A DNA stretch of 64,000 nucleotides from Elusimicrobiota bacterium (GTDB lineage Bacteria > Elusimicrobiota > Elusimicrobia > 2-02-FULL-39-32). The stretch spans positions 1 to 64,000 of the forward strand of contig JACPBF010000011.1 of assembly GCA_016180425.1 (NCBI GenBank). Reading direction: 5' to 3'. Shown piece by piece: positions 27,584-37,359 of the stretch. Under the pieces are notes generated by a model. That model searched no databases. It saw only the letters and a list, made by a program, of their open reading frames with translations, and was not told where the DNA came from. Numbering within the stretch: the stretch's first letter is position 1; each line of letters opens with the position of its first letter. The translations under genes were made by a program, and so were the position numbers.

Positions 27584-29158
27584 TTAACCCGAACCATTCC
27601 TATCCACCACTTTCATCTCCAGAATCCGGTCAACGCGGAAAACGCGTTCATCCCGTCGTTTCAAGCAATAAGCCTGCAAACCCGTGAAAGGTTTGCCCTG
27701 GTATTCCATGGAACCGACTTCGCGCGGGATAATCGTTCGCCGTGTTTTGTCATCAGTTGCCTTTAAATAAACAATGTCCAATAGCGATTCGCTTTCAATC
27801 GCTCCCTGAATCATCTCCAGTTTCCGGTCAAGCGACATATTCTGCTCAGAATTTTCGTATTGGCGGCGCGTCATGAACCGCACAATCCTCCAGTCAGTCC
27901 AAATGTGCGTTTTTTGCACAGGTTTTACAAAGGTCATGCCTTCCAGCGATGTGCATCGGCTTAATGCCACATAGGTTTGTCCATGCGCAAAAGCCCCGTG
28001 TCCCATATTAATTACCACACGATCAAATGTCTTCCCTTGGCTCTTATGAATGGTTACAGCCCATGCTAGTTTTAAGGGATACTGCTTAAATGAGCCCAAC
28101 GTCTCTGTCTCTATTATTTGCGTCTCACTGTTGAATGTAAAATGAAATATGTCCCAAGTATATGGCTGAACATCTTCTACGAGTCCACTAGAGAGCCGTA
28201 CCTGAACCATATCTTCGCCCGTCTCCTTGTCCCGTTCGATCGCTTCCACCCTGCCAAGCGTGCCATTCACCCACCGCCCGCCGGAATCGTTATTTAAAAG
28301 CATGACCTGCGCTTCCTTTGCCAATTGAAGGGTTGCATCCGCTGGATAGGCATGGCTCTCGAACCGTCCTGAAATTTCCGCAGAATAGGTGTGGACTCTG
28401 CTCTTCAGCCGACTTAAGTGCGCGGCATTAATTTCTGAAGCCATGGCATTCGTTGGAGTTAGATGAACAGTATAGTCCGCCTCTTTAACAGCAGAGAGTT
28501 TAGCGCCGACCCTTGAGTTTAATATCTTCAACTGATCCTCGGTGACGGTATTGTTGCGGATTGCGTTCAGCAGTTCGATGAAACTCTGATCTTTCTGACG
28601 GTAAATTTTCTCAAGCTCGATCATCTCCATTGGATGCGCGCGAAAGACCCGCGAGTCAAAAAAGTAAGGGCTCTCATAATGTGTTTCAAAAATCTTTTTT
28701 TCTTTAGAAATGACAACGGGAGGAAGCTGGTACAAGTCGCCAATCAAGATCATCTGTACACCGCCGAATGGCAGCCTAGATGATTTGGCGTTCAAACGCA
28801 GAAACCGGTCCACATAATCCAGCAAATCAGCGCGGACCATAGAAATTTCATCTATGATAATCGCTTCGATTTCTTGGTAAAGGCAAGCTCTCCTTTCTTT
28901 TAATTTTTTGATTTTCTCAAGCGTAATATCGGGTTTAAAACCGAAAAAGGAATGGATGGTTTCTCCCTGAACATTAAGGGCAGCGACTCCGGTGGGAGCC
29001 AGCACAACGACTTTACATTGAGTGTGTTGACGAAAATAGTTGAGAAGAGTGGATTTGCCTGTACCAGCCTTGCCAGTGATAAAAAGGTTTTTTTGGGATT
29101 CTATAGCGTCTAAAGCCTTTTGAAACTGCCCATTAATTTCAATGGAGGAGACGTTCAT
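27584..29158 (-). CDS. PIF1-family DNA helicase with C-terminal WYL domain
   Basis: 5'-to-3' superfamily 1B helicase. Walker A GKAGTGKS (residues 29-36), APTGVAALNVQGETIHSFFG, DEISMV, GDLYQLPPV and the late AWAVTIHKSQGKTFDRVVIN and YVALSRC motifs are those of PIF1. The last about 70 residues (LLDIVYLKATDD... RTIIPREVG... LQAYCLKRRDERVFRVDRI) form a WYL domain; in the PIF1 of Thermotoga elfii the WYL module is known to bind single-stranded DNA. Base composition is richer in G+C than the flanks. The gene opposes gltD and sits between 52-bp direct repeats, which points to acquisition by insertion. Confidence 0.92.
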   Translation of the reverse strand: MNVSSIEINGQFQKALDAIESQKNLFITGKAGTGKSTLLNYFRQHTQCKVVVLAPTGVAALNVQGETIHSFFGFKPDITLEKIKKLKERRACLYQEIEAIIIDEISMVRADLLDYVDRFLRLNAKSSRLPFGGVQMILIGDLYQLPPVVISKEKKIFETHYESPYFFDSRVFRAHPMEMIELEKIYRQKDQSFIELLNAIRNNTVTEDQLKILNSRVGAKLSAVKEADYTVHLTPTNAMASEINAAHLSRLKSRVHTYSAEISGRFESHAYPADATLQLAKEAQVMLLNNDSGGRWVNGTLGRVEAIERDKETGEDMVQVRLSSGLVEDVQPYTWDIFHFTFNSETQIIETETLGSFKQYPLKLAWAVTIHKSQGKTFDRVVINMGHGAFAHGQTYVALSRCTSLEGMTFVKPVQKTHIWTDWRIVRFMTRRQYENSEQNMSLDRKLEMIQGAIESESLLDIVYLKATDDKTRRTIIPREVGSMEYQGKPFTGLQAYCLKRRDERVFRVDRILEMKVVDRNGSG

Positions 29159-29254
29159 ATAGAGCGACTCTTTAAGAATTCCTCATTACTTTCCCCTAAT
29201 AAATGTGATTTGTTTCGACTTCTACATTATATATTAATTAGTGTTATGAGCGAT

Positions 29255-29306
29255 GGGAAGCTGCCCGAGGCGTGGACAAATATTTAATGGGAGAAACCTC
29301 CCTCCC
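29255..29306 (+). repeat. 52-bp direct repeat, right copy
   Basis: Identical to 27474-27525. Here it is noncoding: it preserves the gltD reading frame for about 18 codons but then runs into the brnT promoter region. The sequence after this copy (from 29307) is the likely original downstream neighbour of gltD. Confidence 0.9.
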
Positions 29307-29329
29307 TAACTTCTCTACTATAGGTAAAC

Positions 29330-29358
29330 TTGACATTCAGCTAATTTCTGTGTACACT
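29330..29358 (+). promoter_or_regulatory. brnT promoter, apparently leaderless
   Basis: TTGACA at 29330-29335 and TACACT at 29353-29358 are 17 bases apart. The brnT ATG is at 29365, so transcription should begin at or next to the start codon. No ribosome site precedes this ATG. Confidence 0.65.
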
Positions 29359-29364
29359 ATAAAT

Positions 29365-29649
29365 ATGACGTTTGAATGGAACAATCAAAAGGCAAAACAA
29401 AATGCCCTCAAACATGGAATCAGCTTTAAGACCGCTACCTTTGCATTTGATGATCCATATGCTCTTATCCTGGAAGACTCAAAACATTCCACCCATGAGA
29501 CCAGACAATGGTTAATTGGGGATTCAGGCGCCAGCGTATTGGTTGTGGTGTTTACAATACGTCCCCCGGGTCAAACTATACGGATTATTAGCGCCCGCAG
29601 AGCTAATCGTAAAGAAAGGAGATCCTATGAAAAAAATAAGAGAGTTTAA
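29365..29649 (+). CDS. brnT: BrnT-family ribonuclease toxin
   Basis: Toxin of the BrnT/BrnA type II system; BrnT is a RelE-fold RNase that arrests translation. The 94 residues show the family hallmarks FEWNNQKAKQNALKHGISF at the N-terminus, FDDPYALILEDSKHSTHETR, and the late IIRIISARRANRKERRSYE. An in-frame extension to 29272 arises only from the duplicated gltD tail and is rejected. The antitoxin gene overlaps its 3' end by 23 bases. The pair may stabilise the neighbouring inserted region. Confidence 0.88.
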   Translation: MTFEWNNQKAKQNALKHGISFKTATFAFDDPYALILEDSKHSTHETRQWLIGDSGASVLVVVFTIRPPGQTIRIISARRANRKERRSYEKNKRV

Positions 29650-29890
29650 CTTTTCTAAAGCGCGGAGAGTTACTCCCCAAGAGAACCAGATGTTTCGAAA
29701 AGCTATCGAGAATACTTTTCACATCAAACGCCGATTGCGCGGCCGTCCACCAAAACAACAAGATAAATATCAAGATATTCACATTCGATTGCATCCAAAA
29801 GCTATTCAATGGGCACGGACTCAAGCTAAAAAGAAGGGAATAGGTTATCAGACAATTATCAATGAAACTCTTTTACATCATGCAGCATAG
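29627..29890 (+). CDS. brnA: BrnA-family antitoxin
   Basis: Antitoxin partner of BrnT and probable autorepressor. The 87 residues start MKKIREFNFSKARRVTPQEN and end with the ribbon-helix-helix core IHIRLHPKAIQWARTQAKKK and GYQTIINETLL, the usual BrnA pattern in which the toxin-binding part comes first. A good AAAGGAG site precedes the ATG. A longer frame from 29516 lies inside brnT and is not credible. Confidence 0.85.
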   Translation: MKKIREFNFSKARRVTPQENQMFRKAIENTFHIKRRLRGRPPKQQDKYQDIHIRLHPKAIQWARTQAKKKGIGYQTIINETLLHHAA

Positions 29891-29918
29891 CTATGGGTCT
29901 CTATCAGTGGAATTCAGG

Positions 29919-30668
29919 TTAAATTCCTAACCCTAGTTTTTGTTTTAGCTCTTCAATCTGTTTTTTTGCCTGCTCTACATACCAAGGATCTTTGCCTGCT
30001 TCATAAACCTCCAGCCAAATTTCTAAAGCTCTTTTATCATTTCCTCTCTCTCTATAAATATTAGCCAAAATGGATTTAATCATGGTAGGGCAATCCGGAT
30101 AACGAATCGCATTTTCTAAAAGGTGAACCATGTTGTCCAACTTCCCTTTTTGTTTATAAATAATCGCTCCTGCATAGAGCTGGAACCGCCAATAAAAAGG
30201 ATTTTGTTTTATTCCTTCTTCTAGGATTTCCATCGCCTCATTTGGACGATTTAAATTAAATGCAAGAGCTCCAGCTCCATAAAGATAAGCGTAATAAAGG
30301 GATGGGTCTAAACGCACTGCGCGTAGAACCATTTTTTTTAACGCATCATATTCTCCGGCTCCAAACTCATGAGCATGGGACTCCTCCCTTTCATGATCTT
30401 TTTCATGAGAACCGTAATACTGCAAAACGCTTAACCAGGCTATATCCGCGGTTAAACGGCGCGCGCCAAAAAGAAGCCCAATAAAATCCCTAAAACCTCC
30501 TTTAGAGCCTAAAGGCTGATCGTATGAAATACGATCGGAAAATTCTTTGTCAATATCAAAAATAAGTTGGTTAAAAGGAGGAAATGGAAAAATAAAATTA
30601 GAGTGAATCTTAAAAGATAGGAAAAAGATTAAAAAAGGAAGAATAAAAAAGGAAAAAACTTTTGTCAC
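29919..30668 (-). CDS. membrane-anchored TPR-like protein
   Basis: A 249-residue protein with one N-terminal hydrophobic segment (residues about 5-22, either a signal anchor or an uncleaved signal peptide) and helical repeats of the tetratricopeptide type from about residue 110 (ALKKMVLRAVRLDPSLYYAY, EAMEILEEGIKQNPFYWRFQ, RALEIWLEVYEAGKDPWYVE). The His-rich HEKDHEREESHAHEFG before the repeats is unusual. It begins 2 bases after the ABC permease stop, so it probably works with that exporter. The exact role is unknown. Confidence 0.75.
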   Translation of the reverse strand: MTKVFSFFILPFLIFFLSFKIHSNFIFPFPPFNQLIFDIDKEFSDRISYDQPLGSKGGFRDFIGLLFGARRLTADIAWLSVLQYYGSHEKDHEREESHAHEFGAGEYDALKKMVLRAVRLDPSLYYAYLYGAGALAFNLNRPNEAMEILEEGIKQNPFYWRFQLYAGAIIYKQKGKLDNMVHLLENAIRYPDCPTMIKSILANIYRERGNDKRALEIWLEVYEAGKDPWYVEQAKKQIEELKQKLGLGI

Positions 30669-30670
30669 AT

Positions 30671-31444
30671 TTAAAACTCTTTTTTGCGGAAAACTAAAAT
30701 AGCAAGCGATAGCGCAAAGCTGCTATATAGCGCTGTATAGAGAGTTCCGTAAACAATAAAAATAGGCAAACGATCTAAAACAGTAAGCCAGAGATCTCTG
30801 GCGTTCAAATATTGAAAATGCGGAATTAAAAAGTAAAAGCCTTTAAAAATTAATTTAGAAAATTCACTTGGAACCGAATACGCTAAAAACTTAAGTTCCA
30901 TGGCAAAGTGCCCTAAAATCCAGAAAAAAAAGGTAAAAGCTATTGCAACCAAAGCGGAAGAAGAAAATAAAGAAAAAAATAGAGCCAAAGAAGATATTAA
31001 AATCACTTTTTCAAAAGACATGAATAGCGCTAAAAAATAAAGAACTCCTTCCTCTTTTAAATTCCACCCTTTAAAAATGATCAAGAATAGATGAGCTAAC
31101 GCCATCAGTAAAACGCAAGTTAGAACAGAACTCATGGTGCCTAAAAACCTGCCAAAAAGATAGCCTTTCTTGCTGATGGAGCGAGTGAGCACCAAATAAA
31201 TAGTGCGGGAATCCATCTCTTCTAAAACAAGATTGACCATTAAAAATACAGCGGTTAATAAAGATAACTTTTCTATACAAGTTAATCCTAAGTCCACCAG
31301 CATGCGCACTTCCTGTTCCTGGCTTAAAAGCCCAAGCAAAATAGAGCTGGCTAAAAGAAGAAAGCCAAAGATAAGAAGCACCAGAAATATTTTATTTCTG
31401 AAATTGCTGATAAAAGTGTATTTGGCAATGGATAAAAACTTCAT
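30671..31444 (-). CDS. ABC transporter permease (ABC-2 type)
   Basis: Membrane subunit of an ABC exporter. The 257-residue protein has six hydrophobic segments (about residues 18-40, 55-75, 100-130, 138-165, 168-190 and 230-252) with the conserved EEMDSRTIYLVLTRSISKKG cytoplasmic stretch typical of ABC-2 permeases. Its start overlaps the ATPase gene by four bases. The substrate is unknown. Confidence 0.85.
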   Translation of the reverse strand: MKFLSIAKYTFISNFRNKIFLVLLIFGFLLLASSILLGLLSQEQEVRMLVDLGLTCIEKLSLLTAVFLMVNLVLEEMDSRTIYLVLTRSISKKGYLFGRFLGTMSSVLTCVLLMALAHLFLIIFKGWNLKEEGVLYFLALFMSFEKVILISSLALFFSLFSSSALVAIAFTFFFWILGHFAMELKFLAYSVPSEFSKLIFKGFYFLIPHFQYLNARDLWLTVLDRLPIFIVYGTLYTALYSSFALSLAILVFRKKEF

Positions 31445-32205
31445 GACAAACTACTCACTCCAAACTCTTTCACAGTATCCACATAAATCTTTTCTAATTT
31501 TCCTGCCTGTCCGCTTCCATTCCATTCACTGGCGTTTAAACATTTAACAAGTTTTCCATCCACCAGAATTCCAACCCGATGAGCGATTTTTTCTACTTCC
31601 GCGATAATATGAGAAGAAAAAAGAATGGTTTTTCCTTTTGAATTAAGATCCAGCAAAAGTTCTCTCATCTCAGCTAACCCTAAAGGATCGAGCCCTGTAA
31701 TAGGCTCATCTAAAATAAGAAGTTCCGGGTCATGAATTAAGCTTTGAGCTAAAGAAAGACGCTGCAGCATGCCTTTGGAACACTCTCTAATTCTTTTATC
31801 TTTGTGCTCAAACATTCTCATTAATTTAAGCACTGCCAAAGTCCTCTGGATAATTTGAGATTTAGGAATATTGGAAAGAAGTCCATAAAATTCTAAAACT
31901 TCTTTTACAGTAAGATGGCGGGGAAAATAGGGCACTTCTGGAACAAAACCTGTTTTTTGGATTGCGGAACGGTCGGGCAATGTTTTGCCCCCTAAAGAAA
32001 TTTCTCCTTTATTTTGGAAAAGGAGACCAAGGATTAATTTTAATGTGGTTGTTTTCCCAGCCCCATTTTGACCAAGCAGCCCAAAGATTTCACCCTTATA
32101 AATTTCCAGAGATAAATCTTTTACGCCTATGGTTCTTTTAGTTTTCCAAAGATGAGATTTTTTGTATTCTTTGGTTAGATTTGAAATTTTAAGGAAAATT
32201 TCCAT
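31441..32205 (-). CDS. ABC transporter ATP-binding protein
   Basis: ATPase subunit of the exporter. Walker A GLLGQNGAGKTT (about residues 42-53), a Q-loop near GFVPEVPYF, signature RECSKGMLQRLSLAQS, Walker B LLILDEP and the H-loop SSHIIAE are in order over 254 residues. It starts 4 bases after serA, suggesting one transcript: aminotransferase, serA, ATPase, permease, TPR protein. The functional tie between serine synthesis and the exporter is not evident. Confidence 0.92.
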   Translation of the reverse strand: MEIFLKISNLTKEYKKSHLWKTKRTIGVKDLSLEIYKGEIFGLLGQNGAGKTTTLKLILGLLFQNKGEISLGGKTLPDRSAIQKTGFVPEVPYFPRHLTVKEVLEFYGLLSNIPKSQIIQRTLAVLKLMRMFEHKDKRIRECSKGMLQRLSLAQSLIHDPELLILDEPITGLDPLGLAEMRELLLDLNSKGKTILFSSHIIAEVEKIAHRVGILVDGKLVKCLNASEWNGSGQAGKLEKIYVDTVKEFGVSSLS

Positions 32206-32209
32206 TTAT

Positions 32210-33793
32210 TCACGTTAAATTCACAACGCAAACACTGGTAATTCCGGAAAACTCGCCTATTTTTTTAATCACCTCTTGGCTCACCTGTGAATCAATATTA
32301 AGAATTGAGACCGCTTCCCCGCCTTGGGACCTTCTACCCACTTGAAATTCCGCAATATTGATTTGGTTTTGTCCAAGGAGCGTGCCGATAAAACCAACCA
32401 CGCCCGGCCTATCAATATTGGTTAAAACTAAAAGGTGGCCGCTCGGAATCACATCTACAGGCAGGTCGTCAATCCGCACAATTCTAGGAATTCCCTTGGT
32501 TAAGATACTGCCGGAAACAGAACGCGTTTGCAGAGCGGTTTTAACTTGAACCGTCATTAAATTTGTGTAATCTTCAACTTCTGAAACTACAATCTCTTCT
32601 ACTCTAATGCCTCTTTCTTTAGCAATCGGCAGGGCATTGACCCAATTTACCTCAGCTTTTCCTATGGCGCTTAAGAGTACTCCTCTAACCACTGTAATGG
32701 CAAGAAGGTGAGACACAGCGCTTGAAAAATCCCCGCTAAAAGTAATTTTAATCTCTTCGATCCCGCCCTTTGCAATTTGAAAAATAAACTTTCCTAAATT
32801 TTCAGCTAGAGCGATGTACGGGGATACTTTTTCTAGATTTTCTATGTCTAGGGAAGGGACATTAACCGCATTGCGAATTAAACCTTTTTCAAAAAATTCT
32901 TTTACTGAATCCGACAATTCTTTGGCTACTTTAATTTGCGCCTCTTCCGTAGAAGCGCCTAAATGAGGGGTTAAAATCACATTTTCCAATCCAAAAAAAG
33001 GGCTATTTTCTAAAGGCTCTTTAGTAAAAACATCCAGAGCTGCTCCTTTAATTTTCTTAAGCTCTAAAGCGCTAATTAAGCTAGGCTCATCAATCAGTTC
33101 TCCGCGAGCGCAATTAATCAGCCTTGCATCTGGTTTCATAAGAGCAATGGTTTTCTGATTTATAATTTTTTTGGTTTCATCTGTAATAGGAAGATGAAGA
33201 GAAATATAATCGGATTCTTTTAAAATAGTCTCTAAAGACCCTGCTTGAACACTAGAAGCTTTCATATTAGCCTCAGAAATAAAAGGATCATAAGCAAAAA
33301 CCTTCATGCCAAAAGCAAGCGCTCTTTTTGCAACTTCCCTGCCAATTCTGCCAAAACCAAGCAACCCTAAAGATTTTCCTAAAAGTTCAGAACCAATAAA
33401 TTTTTCTCTTTTCCAGAACCCTTTGCGCACGCTCGCGTCAGATTGCGGCACATTGCGCGCCAGAGCTAAAAGCAAAGCGAATGTATGTTCCGCGGCAGAA
33501 ATAGTATTTCCTCCAGGCACATTAGCCACTACAATCCCTTTTTTTGTGGCAGTTTCCACATCAATGTTATCCACTCCCACGCCTGCTCGGCCCACAAACC
33601 TTAACTTTTTCCCTTGAGAAATAAGCTCCTGATTCACTTTTGTTTTGGAGCGCACTAAAAGAGCATCCGCATCTGGAAGCTCTTTTAGAAGTTCTTTGGA
33701 ATCTTCTGTAATATAAAGTTTAAAACCATTGTGTGAGGCGAGAGATGCCAGCCCCTCTTTATCTATGCCGTCAGTTACAATAATTTTTATCAT
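32210..33793 (-). CDS. serA: D-3-phosphoglycerate dehydrogenase
   Basis: First step of serine synthesis, oxidising 3-phosphoglycerate with NAD. At 527 residues it is the long form: substrate domain, Rossmann domain with LGLLGFGRIGREVAKRA, the catalytic LTPHLGAST region, an intervening allosteric domain (about 315-450) and a C-terminal ACT domain (LVLTNIDRPGVVGFIGTLLG) that usually binds serine for feedback control. A class V aminotransferase gene lies just upstream. Confidence 0.95.
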   Translation of the reverse strand: MIKIIVTDGIDKEGLASLASHNGFKLYITEDSKELLKELPDADALLVRSKTKVNQELISQGKKLRFVGRAGVGVDNIDVETATKKGIVVANVPGGNTISAAEHTFALLLALARNVPQSDASVRKGFWKREKFIGSELLGKSLGLLGFGRIGREVAKRALAFGMKVFAYDPFISEANMKASSVQAGSLETILKESDYISLHLPITDETKKIINQKTIALMKPDARLINCARGELIDEPSLISALELKKIKGAALDVFTKEPLENSPFFGLENVILTPHLGASTEEAQIKVAKELSDSVKEFFEKGLIRNAVNVPSLDIENLEKVSPYIALAENLGKFIFQIAKGGIEEIKITFSGDFSSAVSHLLAITVVRGVLLSAIGKAEVNWVNALPIAKERGIRVEEIVVSEVEDYTNLMTVQVKTALQTRSVSGSILTKGIPRIVRIDDLPVDVIPSGHLLVLTNIDRPGVVGFIGTLLGQNQINIAEFQVGRRSQGGEAVSILNIDSQVSQEVIKKIGEFSGITSVCVVNLT

Positions 33794-33843
33794 GGTATTT
33801 AAAAAAACTCCTAAATTATTAAGCGCATGCTTAAATGTCGCAT

Positions 33844-34935
33844 TTATTTAGCGGAAATTAAACTTTGGGAAAGGGTTTCAGCTAAAGCCTGCATCCCTTT
33901 TTGGATATCTGCTTTTTGAATATATCCCATGTGGGCTATGCGCACCACTTTTCCTTTCAGTTTGTCCTGGCCTCCCGCAAGAGAAATATTATATTTTTCC
34001 ACAATCTGTTTTACAATCTTTTGTCCATCTAAACCTTCTGGAACTTTAAATGAAGTTAAAATTTCGCAAGGATCTTTAGGAAAGATTTTAAGCCCCAAGG
34101 AAGAGCCAACCTCTCGGGTAAATTGTGCCAGTTCTTTAGTCTCCTGCCAAACATTTTTTAATGTTTTTTTGCGAATCATCTTTAAACTTTCGTTTGTGGC
34201 TCTTAAAAGAGAAACAGGAGGTGTAAAGGGAGTTTGGCCGGTTGCAAAGACTTTTTCAAAAGCTCTTAAATCCCAATAAAATCTGGAAGATTTAGATTCT
34301 TGAACTAACACCCAAGCTTTTGGACCTACAGAAATAAAACCAAGACCTGGCGCAGACATTAACCCTTTTTGAGAGGCAGAAACTACTACATCCAAATGCC
34401 AATCATCCATATAAAGCTCTTGTCCCCCTAAACCGGAAATAGAGTCCACCACAATCACCGCTTTTGTTTTAGCTGTGATTTCCGCATACTTTTTAATGTC
34501 GCAAAGCACAGCTGTAGAAGTGTCTGTATGCGTAGAAAAAACCGCTTTTACATCTGGATTTTCTTTTAAAACTTTTTCCAGCTCCTCTGGTTTTACCTGC
34601 GCGCCCCATTCTGAACGAAGTGGAATGACATTGGCATTAAAAGCAGTTAAAATTTTAATCCAGCGTTCTCCAAAAACTCCGCAGGCCACAGCAATCACTT
34701 TATCTCCGGGAGAAACTAAATTGGCTACCGCGCATTCCATTGCCCCTGTTCCAGAAGAAGCTAAACTATAAACCTTATTTTTAGTTTGAAATAAATATTG
34801 CAAATTCTCATGCAGCTCATTAAAAAGATCCATGAACTCTTTTGTGCGGTGATGTATGATAGGCAAAGATTCCATCTTTAGAGTTTCTGGAGGAATCGGC
34901 GTGGGCCCTGGGGTTAACAAAATCTGTTGATCCAT
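33844..34935 (-). CDS. class V aminotransferase (serine-pyruvate/phosphoserine type)
   Basis: PLP-dependent enzyme of 363 residues. It begins LLTPGPTPIPPETLKM and has HHRTKEF, SSGTGAMECAVANL, VVDSISGLGG and SASQKGLMSAPGLGF with Lys190 as the PLP lysine. These are features of the alanine-glyoxylate/serine-pyruvate group. Being just upstream of serA, it may act as the phosphoserine aminotransferase of this organism, a role already known for members of this group; that is an inference from context. Confidence 0.88.
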   Translation of the reverse strand: MDQQILLTPGPTPIPPETLKMESLPIIHHRTKEFMDLFNELHENLQYLFQTKNKVYSLASSGTGAMECAVANLVSPGDKVIAVACGVFGERWIKILTAFNANVIPLRSEWGAQVKPEELEKVLKENPDVKAVFSTHTDTSTAVLCDIKKYAEITAKTKAVIVVDSISGLGGQELYMDDWHLDVVVSASQKGLMSAPGLGFISVGPKAWVLVQESKSSRFYWDLRAFEKVFATGQTPFTPPVSLLRATNESLKMIRKKTLKNVWQETKELAQFTREVGSSLGLKIFPKDPCEILTSFKVPEGLDGQKIVKQIVEKYNISLAGGQDKLKGKVVRIAHMGYIQKADIQKGMQALAETLSQSLISAK

Positions 34936-35025
34936 TTTCTTGCTCCTCTTGTACGGCTGTTCTTTATAGTCGCACCTACTCTGGTTTGCTGCCCTATCAA
35001 TAAAAATTCACAATTTATTAGGCAG

Positions 35026-37356
35026 CTAAATTGTAAGCGCCTGCTGAAGGACTTGATCCATATGTTTTACCGGGATTAACTCTACAGAAGTTAAAACTTC
35101 TTTAGGAATTTCAGGTAAATCTTTTTTATTGCCTTCAGGATAAAGCACCTTTTTAATTCCCTCCCGATGAGCTGCAATCACTTTTTCTTTAAAACCGCCA
35201 ATGGGAAGCACCTGACCTCTTAAAGTAATTTCACCGGTCATGGCTAAATCCTTGTTGACTGGTTTTCCAGAGCAAAGGCTGGCTATGGCTGTGCCAATGG
35301 CAATGCCTGCAGAAGGGCCGTCTTTAGGAACCGCTCCTTCAGGCACATGCACATGAAAATCTGTTTCTTTAAAATATCCATTTTGAATATTCAAATTTTT
35401 AGAAGATGCTTTCACATAAGAAAGAGCAGCCTGAGCAGACTCCCGCATCACCTCGCCTAACTTTCCTGTTAAGATTAATTTTCCTTTTCCTGGCATGGCA
35501 TTCACTTCTATGGAAAGAAGCTCCCCTCCATGTTCGGTCCAGGCAAGTCCTGTAGAAACCCCAATTTGATTTTCAGTTCTTACCTCTTTATAAAATTCAG
35601 GTATTCCTAAATAGTCTGAAAGTTTTGAAGAATAAATCTTATAAGCGCTCTGTTTTTTTTCTTCTTTAGCCACGTCCTTAGCTATTTTTCTGCAAATTTT
35701 AGCGATCTGCCTTTCTAAGCTGCGCACCCCGGCTTCTCGCGTGTAACTGCGAATCGCTTCTTGCAGAATCGGTTCCTCTATTTCTAAACAGGATTCTAGC
35801 AAGCCATGCTCTTTAAGCTGTTTAGGAATTAAAAAACCTTTTGCAATCGCGATTTTTTCCAAATCCGTATATCCTGGAAAACGAACTATTTCCAAACGGT
35901 CTTGCAATGAAACTGGAATATTATAAAGGGTATTGGCTGTGGTTATAAAAAGTATGTCGCTTAAATCAAAACCAACATCCAGATAATGGTCCACAAAATT
36001 TGTATTTTGTTCTGGATCTAAGACCTCCAGCAAAGCTGCGGAAGGATCCCCTCTCCAATCTGTGCCCATCTTATCAATTTCATCCAATAGAAAAACAGGA
36101 TTTCTGGATTTTGCTTTTTTTAAAGACTGCATGATCCGTCCGGGCAAAGAACCAATATAGGTGCGCCTGTGCCCTCTAATTTCAGCTTCATCCCTTACCC
36201 CGCCTAAAGATACCCGCACAAAATTTCTGCCCAAGGCATGGGCAATGGATTTTGCCAGAGATGTTTTGCCAACTCCCGGAGGACCCACAAAACATAAAAT
36301 TGGACCTTTTATTTTTTTAACAAGTTTTAAAACAGCCAGATACTCTAAAATTCTTTCTTTTGCTTTTTCCAAACCAAAATGTTCTTCATCTAAAATTTTT
36401 TGGCTGGCTCCTAAATCCAGCTGATCTTTAGTGCGGTTAGACCAAGGGATCTGAATCAGCCAATCTAAATAATTGCGCACAACCGTTGCTTCCGGAGAGT
36501 AAGGCATCATTTTTTCCAAACGCTCGCACTCTTTTTTAGCCACAGCAAAAGCCTCTTCGCTCATCTTAACTTCTTTAATTTTTACATAGAGCTCCTGCAC
36601 CTCTTTCGCAAAATCATCTTTCTGCCGCAGCTCTTTTTGAATCGCTTTCATTTGTTCATTTAAATAATACTCTTTCTGGCTTTTTTCTATTTGGGTTCTT
36701 ACTCTGGCTTGAATTTTCTTTTCCACATTTAAAATTTCAATCTCCGCGCTTAAGAACTCAATCATTTTTTCCAAGCGGGATTGCACTAGGGTCAGTTCAA
36801 GCAATTTTTGTTTATCCGAAATTTTAAGAAAAAGATGGCTGGCCACAAGGTCAGACAAACGAGAAGGATCTTCAATAGATTGAAAAGATCCCGCAACCTC
36901 TGCCGGCACCCTGCGATTCAATTTAACATATTGTTCAAAAAGCGATAGGGTTTGTCTTTTAAGCGCTTCGATTTCCGTACTTTCTTCATATATATCTTCC
37001 AGCCATTCCAGCTTAACAGCCATGTAATTTTTTTCCTGCACAAACTTAAAATCTTTAATTTGAGCTCTTTTAATCCCTTCCACTAAAATTTTTAAAGTCC
37101 CGTCCGGCATTTTAGCCAACTGCAGCACTTCACAAACCGTGCCTATAGAATAAAGATCTAAATTTTGCGGTTCATCCACCTGCACTCTTTTTTGAGTCAC
37201 TAAAAAAATAAAGCGATGCGTGGCCATGGCCTCTTCTAAAGCCCGCACTGAGCGTTCCCTGCCCACAGCAAGGGGAAGCACCATGAGAGGATAAACCACC
37301 ACATCTCTAATGGGGAGTAAAGGAAGAATACTAGGAATTTTTTCTGTGCCAGCCAT
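35026..37356 (-). CDS. lon: ATP-dependent Lon protease
   Basis: Degrades misfolded and regulatory proteins. The 776 residues include the N-terminal substrate domain ([20 protein letters not shown]), a coiled stretch, the AAA+ module ([20 protein letters not shown]) and the serine-lysine peptidase domain, where Ser682 lies in PKDGPSAG and Lys725 in GGFKEK. Length and order match bacterial LonA. It starts 3 bases after clpX. Confidence 0.97.
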   Translation of the reverse strand: MAGTEKIPSILPLLPIRDVVVYPLMVLPLAVGRERSVRALEEAMATHRFIFLVTQKRVQVDEPQNLDLYSIGTVCEVLQLAKMPDGTLKILVEGIKRAQIKDFKFVQEKNYMAVKLEWLEDIYEESTEIEALKRQTLSLFEQYVKLNRRVPAEVAGSFQSIEDPSRLSDLVASHLFLKISDKQKLLELTLVQSRLEKMIEFLSAEIEILNVEKKIQARVRTQIEKSQKEYYLNEQMKAIQKELRQKDDFAKEVQELYVKIKEVKMSEEAFAVAKKECERLEKMMPYSPEATVVRNYLDWLIQIPWSNRTKDQLDLGASQKILDEEHFGLEKAKERILEYLAVLKLVKKIKGPILCFVGPPGVGKTSLAKSIAHALGRNFVRVSLGGVRDEAEIRGHRRTYIGSLPGRIMQSLKKAKSRNPVFLLDEIDKMGTDWRGDPSAALLEVLDPEQNTNFVDHYLDVGFDLSDILFITTANTLYNIPVSLQDRLEIVRFPGYTDLEKIAIAKGFLIPKQLKEHGLLESCLEIEEPILQEAIRSYTREAGVRSLERQIAKICRKIAKDVAKEEKKQSAYKIYSSKLSDYLGIPEFYKEVRTENQIGVSTGLAWTEHGGELLSIEVNAMPGKGKLILTGKLGEVMRESAQAALSYVKASSKNLNIQNGYFKETDFHVHVPEGAVPKDGPSAGIAIGTAIASLCSGKPVNKDLAMTGEITLRGQVLPIGGFKEKVIAAHREGIKKVLYPEGNKKDLPEIPKEVLTSVELIPVKHMDQVLQQALTI

Positions 37357-37359
37357 TTT

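Noticed and set aside
28920-28945. AATATCGGGTTTAAA resembles a half-site of the dispersed repeat family.
   Set aside because: It lies inside the conserved part of the PIF1 coding sequence (GFKPDITLEK) and lacks the flanking TTGCA core.
29272-29364. An in-frame N-terminal extension of brnT encoding DKYLMGETSLP.
   Set aside because: These codons are the duplicated tail of gltD; BrnT proteins begin at the FEWN motif, and a promoter lies inside the extension.
34988-35026. An imperfect hairpin (GCTGCC/GGCAGC with an AT-rich inner stem) just after the lon stop codon.
   Set aside because: No T run follows it on the minus strand and its inner stem has mismatches, so I could not support it as a terminator or leader structure.
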